From NCBI GenBank assembly GCA_022769625.1, contig JALEJP010000046.1, forward strand, positions 1 through 49,916: a stretch of 49,916 nucleotides of DNA, in the 5' to 3' direction. Every line of letters starts with the position of its first letter. Position 1 is the first letter of the stretch. Origin of the DNA: Lachnospiraceae bacterium. Its GTDB lineage: Bacteria; Bacillota; Clostridia; Lachnospirales; Lachnospiraceae. Below the pieces are notes generated by a model, which was not told where the DNA came from, ran no database searches, and saw only the letters and a program-made list of their open reading frames with translations. This document shows, piece by piece, positions 44,948 through 49,916 of this stretch. Position numbers and translations under genes: made by a program.

Positions 44948-46540
44948 ATGGATACAGTTAAATTTGAAGATCTTGGATTGGATACGAGGATTCTGCGTGC
45001 CATCACAGAGATGGGGTTTGAAGAGCCAAGTCCGATTCAGGCGAAGGCGATACCGGAAGTGATGTCCGGAAGAGATGTGATCGGTCAGGCCCAGACCGGT
45101 ACAGGAAAAACAGCAGCCTTTGGGATACCGCTGCTGCAGAAAATCGATCCCAAAAACAGAAAGCTCCAGGCAATTGTGCTGTGCCCTACCAGAGAGCTTG
45201 CGATTCAGGTGGCGGATGAAATCAGGAGACTCTGTAAATTTATGCACGGTATCAAAGTGCTTCCGGTTTATGGAGGACAGGATATCAGCATACAGATCCG
45301 TTCTCTGAAAGGCGGAGTGCAGCTTGTGATCGGTACACCGGGACGTGTGATGGATCATCTGCGCCGCCATACACTGAAATTTGATGAGCTCCACACCATT
45401 GTTCTGGATGAGGCAGATGAGATGCTGAATATGGGCTTCCGGGAGGACATCGAGACGATCCTGAAGGATGCACCCCAGGAACGGCAGACCATTCTGTTTT
45501 CTGCAACCATGCCCCAGCCGATTCTGGACATTACCAGAAATTATCAGAAGGATGCGGTAATGGTACGCGTCGTGAAAAAAGAACTTACGGTAAAAAATAT
45601 TGATCAGTACTATTACGAGGTCAAACAGAAAAATAAAGAAGAAGTTCTTTCCAGACTGATCGATATGTACAATCCAAAGCTTTCTCTGGTATTCTGCAAT
45701 ACGAAAAAGCGTGTGGATGAACTGACGGAAGCCCTCAAGGGTCGTGGATATTTTGCGGAAGGGCTGCACGGTGATCTGAAGCAAAGTCAGCGTGATCGCG
45801 TGATGAAGGGATTCCGTACCGGTAAAACAGAAATTCTGATTGCCACCGATGTGGCAGCCAGAGGAATCGATGTGGACGATGTGGAGGCAGTTTTTAACTA
45901 TGACCTTCCACAGGACGATGAGTTTTATGTACACCGTATCGGCCGTACCGGCCGTGCCGGAAGAGTGGGAAAGGCTTTTACTTTTGTAGTGGGACGCGAG
46001 GTCTATAAGCTGAAGGATATCCAGCGTTACTGCAAAACGAAGATTTATGCGCAGCCGGTTCCGTCATTGAACGATGTGACCGCCATCCGACTGGAAAAAG
46101 TAATGGAAGAGATTGAGGAAATCATTAAAAATGAAGACCTGCGCAGCATGATGCGTGTAATAGAGCGTCAGATCAACGAAGAGGATTACACAGCAATGGA
46201 TATTGCCGCAGCATTTCTCAAAAAATACATGGGTGAATTTGAACAGAATACTCTTCCGAAACGGGAAGATGATTTTGGCGATACCGGAGCAGAGGAAGGT
46301 ATGGTTCGATTGTTTATCAATATCGGAAAGAAACAGAAGGTTCGCCCGGGCGATATCCTGGGAGCTGTGGCCGGTGAATCCGGTATTCCCGGAAAGCTGG
46401 TGGGAACCATCGATATGTATGACAAATATACCTTTGTAGAGGTTCCAAGGGAAAACGCAGCAGACGTCCTGCGGGCCATGAAAAACACGAAAATCAAAGG
46501 AAAGTCCATCAATGTCGAGCCGGCAAATGGACGAATGTAG
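44948..46540 (+). CDS. DEAD-box ATP-dependent RNA helicase
   Basis: A 530-residue RNA helicase of the CshA/DeaD type, which unwinds RNA in ribosome assembly, mRNA decay and cold adaptation. Motifs in order are Q motif FEEPSPIQ, motif I AQTGTGKT, Ia PTRELA, Ib TPGR, II DEAD (154-157), III SAT, V ATDVAARGID and VI HRIGRTGRAGR. The C-terminus has a DbpA-type RNA-binding domain (VRLFINIGKKQKVRPGDILG). The leader holds a promoter and a long hairpin, which suggests attenuation, as is common for cold-induced helicases. Confidence 0.92.
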   Translation: MDTVKFEDLGLDTRILRAITEMGFEEPSPIQAKAIPEVMSGRDVIGQAQTGTGKTAAFGIPLLQKIDPKNRKLQAIVLCPTRELAIQVADEIRRLCKFMHGIKVLPVYGGQDISIQIRSLKGGVQLVIGTPGRVMDHLRRHTLKFDELHTIVLDEADEMLNMGFREDIETILKDAPQERQTILFSATMPQPILDITRNYQKDAVMVRVVKKELTVKNIDQYYYEVKQKNKEEVLSRLIDMYNPKLSLVFCNTKKRVDELTEALKGRGYFAEGLHGDLKQSQRDRVMKGFRTGKTEILIATDVAARGIDVDDVEAVFNYDLPQDDEFYVHRIGRTGRAGRVGKAFTFVVGREVYKLKDIQRYCKTKIYAQPVPSLNDVTAIRLEKVMEEIEEIIKNEDLRSMMRVIERQINEEDYTAMDIAAAFLKKYMGEFEQNTLPKREDDFGDTGAEEGMVRLFINIGKKQKVRPGDILGAVAGESGIPGKLVGTIDMYDKYTFVEVPRENAADVLRAMKNTKIKGKSINVEPANGRM

Positions 46541-46550
46541 ACATCAAAGA

Positions 46551-46594
46551 AACTCCGGAGAGACAGTCATTTTGACTGAGCCTCCGGAGTTTTA
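46551..46594. terminator. Terminator between the helicase and rubrerythrin remnant
   Basis: AACTCCGGAG (46551-46560) pairs with CTCCGGAGTT (46582-46591), with inner AGTCA/TGACT. Ts follow on the plus strand, and A-rich sequence on the other side lets it also serve the minus-strand rubrerythrin gene. Confidence 0.85.
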
Positions 46595-46617
46595 TGCTTT
46601 ATAAAAAGATGATTTGA

Positions 46618-46746
46618 TTAGCCAAAATATCTCTTCAGCAGACCAGCGAATGCTTTGCCGTGTCTGGCCTCATCACGAGCCATCTCGTGTACTGTATCAT
46701 GGATTGCGTCTAAGTTCAGCTCTTTCGCACGTTTCTGAACACCTTT
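46618..46746 (-). pseudogene. rbr: Rubrerythrin, C-terminal 42 codons only (disrupted)
   Basis: On the minus strand a frame ends at the TAA at 46618-46620 and encodes [17 protein letters not shown] continuing to [22 protein letters not shown]. This is the C-terminus of rubrerythrin, a di-iron peroxidase for oxidative defence in anaerobes; E-x2-R-D-E-x2-H supplies iron ligands. Upstream of 46746 the similarity ends abruptly and an in-frame TAA occurs at 46750-46752. The rest of the gene is absent here and is expected beyond the far end of the inserted element. Confidence 0.8.
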
Positions 46747-46866
46747 ATTTTACAAGGTTTATCAAAAAAACGCAAGGACAACTTTTAGGACAAAATGAAC
46801 AACAACTTTTAATAACCTCTTTAGAAGTTCGGACAACTAACGGACAACTTTAAAGGAGGTTTTATC
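46747..46866. mobile_element. Left end of integrative element with repeated GGACAACTTT motifs
   Basis: Directly after the rubrerythrin break comes AT-rich DNA with copies of a short motif: GGACAACTTTTA (46776), GGACAAAATG (46788), AACAACTTTTAA (about 46801), GGACAACTAAC (46831) and GGACAACTTTAA (46842). All lie just before the integrase gene. Such clustered repeats fit arm-type binding sites of a tyrosine integrase. The exact crossover is probably within ACCTTTATTTTAC near 46741-46753, but without the right end the att core cannot be defined. Confidence 0.65.
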
Positions 46867-48087
46867 ATGTCAGAACAACAATTTACAGGAGTGTATCAAT
46901 TAGACAATGGTTATTGGGGATATCGTTTTACTGTTGTGGTAAATGGAAAAAAGAAATCTCAGAGAAGAGTTCAAGATGAAAACGGAAACCCTTATACCAC
47001 AAAAAGAAAAGCCGCAAAAGCAAGAGCCGCAGCACTCACACAGGAACAGGCAAAAGCCCTGCTGCCGCCTCAAAAAGAGGTTATCAAGAAAACTGTGTCA
47101 GAGATATTTGCGGAATATTGTGAAAAGGGAAGAAACGGAAAAGCCTATACCACAATCAAAAAGCAGGATTCTTTGTGGAAGAATCACTTAAAAAACCGAT
47201 TTGGCAGCAGGATAATTGATGAAATCGAAGTGGCAGAAATACAGGATTATCTGGAAGAACTGTATTATGTAGAAAACAGAGCTTATTCATATACAGAATC
47301 CTTTTTGAAAATGTTTTATCTGATATTCGGACAGGCATATTCCAGAGGATATCTTTCTGTTGATGATTACAACAAACTATGTATCAACAAAGACACTAAA
47401 ATTCACATGCCCAAAGTCAAGACGGATGAAGATTTGGATATTGTCTATTTTAACGAAAAAGAAATGGCAACATTGGATAATTATTTTAAGGGTACAAATG
47501 CGGAAACTGCCTATATGTTGGGAAAATATTGCGGTCTTAGAATCAATGAATGTTATGGTTTGAAATGGTCGAATGTAGACTTGAAAAATGGAACAATCAC
47601 AATAGACAGGCAAATGTCATATCAAGAGGGGCTTATCAAACTGATTTCTGTAAAAACCAGAAACGCAAGAAGAACAATATATATGAACTCCAAACTCTTA
47701 AAGTATATGAAAAAACTAAAAAAGCAGCAGGAGCAGGACAAAATAGAACTGGCAGCACAAAGACAACAGAATCAATCAATTATTCAAGATATAGACGGAC
47801 AACCGCTTTCCTCTCTTGATTTGGTTAATTCGCTGCCAAACGGAAAAATACAAACAGTAAATTCCATGAAATATCATTCCAGAACTTTAAAAAGTGATTA
47901 TCAAATCATGTTCAAGTATCATTATCTGCGGCATACCTACGGAACAACTCTTGCCGCACTTAATACACCAGAATATCTTTTGTGTAATCAAATGGGGCAT
48001 TCTAGCAGCAACGTGACACATAAATATTATGTGGCAATCTCGGAAATTGGTGTAAAAGAACTGATAAATAATTTGGAGAAATTATGA
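46867..48087 (+). CDS. int: Tyrosine-type site-specific integrase (Tn916/phage family)
   Basis: A 406-residue recombinase. An N-terminal arm-binding domain (about 1-60) is followed by a SAM-like core-binding domain (about 75-180) and the catalytic domain. The catalytic residues are present: R225 in CGLRINE, H352 and R355 in HYLRH, H378 in MGHSSS and Y387 in HKYYV. It should integrate and excise the element whose left end interrupts rubrerythrin. An AAAGGAGG site precedes ATG 46867. Base composition is clearly more AT-rich than the upstream genes, a sign of transfer. Confidence 0.92.
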   Translation: MSEQQFTGVYQLDNGYWGYRFTVVVNGKKKSQRRVQDENGNPYTTKRKAAKARAAALTQEQAKALLPPQKEVIKKTVSEIFAEYCEKGRNGKAYTTIKKQDSLWKNHLKNRFGSRIIDEIEVAEIQDYLEELYYVENRAYSYTESFLKMFYLIFGQAYSRGYLSVDDYNKLCINKDTKIHMPKVKTDEDLDIVYFNEKEMATLDNYFKGTNAETAYMLGKYCGLRINECYGLKWSNVDLKNGTITIDRQMSYQEGLIKLISVKTRNARRTIYMNSKLLKYMKKLKKQQEQDKIELAAQRQQNQSIIQDIDGQPLSSLDLVNSLPNGKIQTVNSMKYHSRTLKSDYQIMFKYHYLRHTYGTTLAALNTPEYLLCNQMGHSSSNVTHKYYVAISEIGVKELINNLEKL

Positions 48088-48123
48088 TGTTCTTTGATAG
48101 AAAAACAGAAAGGACGGAGAACT

Positions 48124-48347
48124 ATGAAACAATTATACTCTATCATGGAACATCTACTAGAACTTGATTACAAGCAGGACACGTTCTTACTCGTTCTAAG
48201 GGCTTTAGAAGCCTCATTAAGCGAAGATGCGGCAGCAGGCAGTAAAATATGTATGTCAGTCACGCAAAGTGGCAGCTTGAGGCACAGAACAAAGACTTGA
48301 AGGAGCAAATCAAGCAGCTTGACACCTATCTTTCATGTAGAAAATAA
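48124..48347 (+). pseudogene. Small element-encoded ORF, apparently frameshifted
   Basis: From ATG 48124 a frame of 58 codons (MKQLYSIMEHLLELDYKQD...) ends at 48300. The second frame, from ATG 48249, continues to 48347 and encodes KWQLEAQNKDLKEQIKQLD, a coiled-coil-like tail of the kind expected to follow. The two halves together would make a protein of about 73 residues. A single indel near the AAAATATGTATG run at 48244-48255 would join them. It lies 36 bases after the integrase. The function is unknown. Confidence 0.5.
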
Positions 48348-48350
48348 AAT

Positions 48351-48396
48351 GGGCAGCGGGATTTTATTTTAATAAAGTCTCGCTGCTCACTTTTTT
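48351..48396. terminator. Bidirectional terminator between element ORF and xre
   Basis: GGGCAGCGGGA (48351-48361) pairs with TCTCGCTGCTC (48378-48388) through G-T wobbles, with TATT/AATA extending the inner stem, then ACTTTTTT. It overlaps the last codon of the minus-strand xre gene. Confidence 0.75.
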
Positions 48397-48611
48397 GGAT
48401 ATTCGGTTAATACGTTACTTGCGCCAGATATATAATCCATAGAAACATTATAATATTTCGCAAGAATCAAAAGATTGTCGATAGGTATTCTTGTCTTTCC
48501 ACTCTCATAATCTGCGTAGGTTCGTTGTCCTATGTTTAATAAATCGGCGACTTTCTGTTGTGTCAGAGAATTATCCTCTCGGATTTCTCTGATTCTTTCA
48601 TTATATTTCAT
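48387..48611 (-). CDS. Xre-family helix-turn-helix repressor
   Basis: A 74-residue single-domain Cro/C1-type regulator: MKYNERIREIREDNSLTQ, then the recognition region QQKVADLLNIGQRTYADYESGK. It is probably an element-encoded repressor. ATG 48611 has AGAGGTG eight bases upstream; GTG 48620 is an alternative. It is transcribed away from the lipoprotein gene, and a palindrome sits in the lipoprotein promoter between them, which suggests that it represses that promoter and possibly itself. Confidence 0.88.
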   Translation of the reverse strand: MKYNERIREIREDNSLTQQKVADLLNIGQRTYADYESGKTRIPIDNLLILAKYYNVSMDYISGASNVLTEYPKK

Positions 48612-48656
48612 AGAAATCACCTCTTTAGGTGATTATATAGTGAATACTGCTTTTCC

Positions 48657-48685
48657 TTGACTTCTAGAGTTATAAACTCTAAAAT
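48657..48685 (+). promoter_or_regulatory. Promoter of the lipoprotein gene with operator palindrome
   Basis: TTGACT (48657-48662) and TAAAAT (48680-48685) with a 17-base spacer. The palindrome TAGAGTT-ATA-AACTCTA (48665-48681) fills the spacer and touches the -10, a classic repressor position. A second inverted repeat TAGGA/TCCTA lies at 48690-48705. Confidence 0.6.
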
Positions 48686-48734
48686 ATAATAGGATAATTT
48701 TCCTAATACAAATATAAGAAAGAAGGTATATTCT

Positions 48735-49106
48735 ATGAAGAAAAAACTGTTAACACTAGCAATGTGTACACTTCTATCGTTCAGTCTCACTGCTTGCGGA
48801 AACGGAAATATTGAAAAATTCTGCGATGGAAGTTCTATCATGTGGGATGGCTATGAGGCTCACAACAGTGATGATGTTGTTTATCGTGCTGAGTTTTCAA
48901 ATGGTTCACTCAAGGTAGAAAAATGGGAGTATAGAGATGGTGTCGGAAAGCCAGGAAATGTTGTTGAATCAAATACATACAACTATGAATTAGACGGAAA
49001 TGATACTGTTATTATTGACGGAGATACTTACACTTATGAAATTAGTGATGGCAGAGTAACATTTAACAAAAAATTGATGGGAATTGAATCTAGTTGGAAA
49101 CAATAA
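48735..49106 (+). CDS. Small lipoprotein of unknown function
   Basis: A 123-residue exported protein. A hydrophobic signal ends in the lipobox LTAC with C21 as the lipidated residue, so it should be anchored on the outer face of the membrane. The mature part has short beta-strand-like blocks (VVYRAEFSNGSLKVEKWEY, NTVIIDGDTYTYEI-type) with no recognised domain. It lies on the integrative element and is followed after 20 bases by a membrane PH-domain gene, likely in one operon under the Xre-controlled promoter. Confidence 0.75.
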   Translation: MKKKLLTLAMCTLLSFSLTACGNGNIEKFCDGSSIMWDGYEAHNSDDVVYRAEFSNGSLKVEKWEYRDGVGKPGNVVESNTYNYELDGNDTVIIDGDTYTYEISDGRVTFNKKLMGIESSWKQ

Positions 49107-49126
49107 TAAAATACGAAGGAGAATCT

Positions 49127-49687
49127 ATGGAAGAAAAAGAATTATGTAAAGGTGTATTTATAAAAGCAAATCTTCCCGCTGTAATCTGTTTGGTTTTTGC
49201 GATAATGTCATGGGCTGAATATATTCAACAATCGGGAAGCAGATATTCGGCTAGTGATGAACTCATGATGTATGAAATCTTTGGATTTATTTTCAGCATA
49301 CTCACAGTTCTCTTCTTTGTTTGGATGAGTGGTTGTAGTATTACCGTAACAAATAAACGTGTCTATGGTGTTGGTGCTTTTAGAAGAAGAATAGACTTAC
49401 CTTTTGATATGATTTCTTCTGTTGGCAATGGTTTTTTTAACAGTATATCTGTTGCTTCTTCATCTGGAAGAATTCATTTCTGGTTTGTAAAAAATAAAGA
49501 CGAAGTATTTTCTAGCATATCAAATTGCTTGCTTGAAAGACAAAACCAAGTAGTCTCACCATCTATAGCAACCAAAGGAAATTCAAGCGACGCAGACGAA
49601 CTAAAGAAATTTAAAGATTTGCTTGATAGCGGTGCTATAACCCAAGAAGAATTCGACGCAAAGAAAAAACAATTATTAGGTCTATAA
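49127..49687 (+). CDS. Membrane protein with PH-like domain and C-terminal SHOCT motif
   Basis: A 186-residue protein. Two membrane helices (about 13-30 and 50-72) are followed by a bacterial PH-like domain (ITVTNKRVYGVGAFRRRIDLPFD) and a C-terminal SHOCT segment (LKKFKDLLDSGAITQEEFD). SHOCT motifs end many unrelated small proteins and may mediate oligomerisation. ATG 49127 has GAAGGAGAA upstream; the frame opens earlier at 49094 but that part overlaps the lipoprotein stop and is less likely. It is element cargo of unknown role. Confidence 0.82.
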   Translation: MEEKELCKGVFIKANLPAVICLVFAIMSWAEYIQQSGSRYSASDELMMYEIFGFIFSILTVLFFVWMSGCSITVTNKRVYGVGAFRRRIDLPFDMISSVGNGFFNSISVASSSGRIHFWFVKNKDEVFSSISNCLLERQNQVVSPSIATKGNSSDADELKKFKDLLDSGAITQEEFDAKKKQLLGL

Positions 49688-49719
49688 TACCTCTCTGTTT
49701 TTATTTTATGCGGTATATG

Positions 49720-49806
49720 TTATTTTACTTTGATTTTCTTCACTGATGACCAGCCGCTGTCTGTTCCGTCTTTTCCAATGACACTGACTCTGACATAGTA
49801 ATATTT
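49720..49806 (-). pseudogene. Remnant of a surface protein C-terminus
   Basis: On the minus strand a short frame ending at TAA 49720-49722 encodes YYVRVSVIGKDGTDSGWSS followed by VKKIKVK, typical of the last strands of a fibronectin type III or Ig-like domain at a protein end. An in-frame stop occurs at 49810-49812, and the continuation appears to be in other frames, so the gene is broken. The rest of 49807-49916 shows no other gene that I can support. Confidence 0.45.
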
Positions 49807-49916
49807 TCTTTAATATTTGGTTTGTATCAATCATGCTCCTTCTGTTTTTTGTCATAGGACCAACTTGTAGCCTGGGTTTAATGTAAGTCTGAACTGACAA
49901 ATTCCATAAGAAAAAT

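Noticed and set aside
46614-46853. 79-codon plus-strand frame at the element boundary
   Set aside because: It is antisense to the rubrerythrin remnant and crosses the break; no ribosome site or similarity.
47156-47613. Short antisense frames under the integrase
   Set aside because: No ribosome sites or recognisable products; explained as shadows of the AT-rich integrase gene.
1-49916. CRISPR array, tRNA or rRNA genes
   Set aside because: I saw no regularly spaced short repeats and recognised no tRNA or rRNA sequence on either strand.

Overview
The window reads as a chromosomal segment of a Gram-positive anaerobic gut Firmicute, most likely family Lachnospiraceae (Blautia/Mediterraneibacter/Dorea-like). 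The signs are strong AGGAGG ribosome sites, T-box leaders, class B sortase, type 2 IleS, XpaC/TelA, a SpoIIQ-like protein, and a large secreted GH84 glycosidase with CBM32 and FnIII modules. Genus cannot be fixed from sequence alone. No tRNA, rRNA or CRISPR array was seen.

Layout. 1-3083: nucleoside salvage (end of purine nucleoside phosphorylase, cytidine deaminase), a CBS-regulated Mn pyrophosphatase and a flavin reductase. 3179-5129: DNA polymerase IV and a Met/Gly/Trp-rich unknown protein, divergently transcribed from promoters that overlap at their -35 boxes. 5277-11587: a predicted methyltransferase, a large exported protein, and an ECF sigma factor with a membrane beta-propeller (likely anti-sigma) partner. 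11620-14220: an Mbeg1-like (DUF2974) hydrolase whose frame has no stop and runs in phase into asnS. 14254-20255: a VanRS-like pair with a class B sortase, a sirtuin, DUF951, and a second histidine kinase/response regulator pair.

20256-24606 is the most unusual part. A T-box leader with an apparent isoleucine specifier (ATC) precedes a TRAP transporter. Its large permease DctM is fused in one 1109-residue chain to two tandem, about 87% identical DctP-type solute-binding domains. A second Ile T-box lies upstream of ileS (28645), as expected, which gives an internal reference for reading the first. I infer that TRAP expression rises when tRNA-Ile is uncharged, so the transporter may import isoleucine or a precursor such as a branched 2-oxo acid. 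The ligand is unknown.

24821-46540: ftsH, an SGNH hydrolase, a LysE-type exporter, ileS, glycogen phosphorylase, a degenerate M23/SpoIIQ-like protein, a GIY-YIG protein, hemolysin III, the XpaC/TelA pair, the GH84 enzyme and a DEAD-box helicase preceded by a short promoter-hairpin unit.

46618-49916: the last 42 codons of a rubrerythrin gene (minus strand) are cut off by what looks like the left end of an integrative element. It carries AT-rich DNA, repeated GGACAACTTT motifs, a complete tyrosine recombinase, a small frameshifted ORF, an Xre repressor with an operator-like palindrome inside the facing promoter, a lipoprotein and a membrane PH-SHOCT protein. The element runs past the end of the window.
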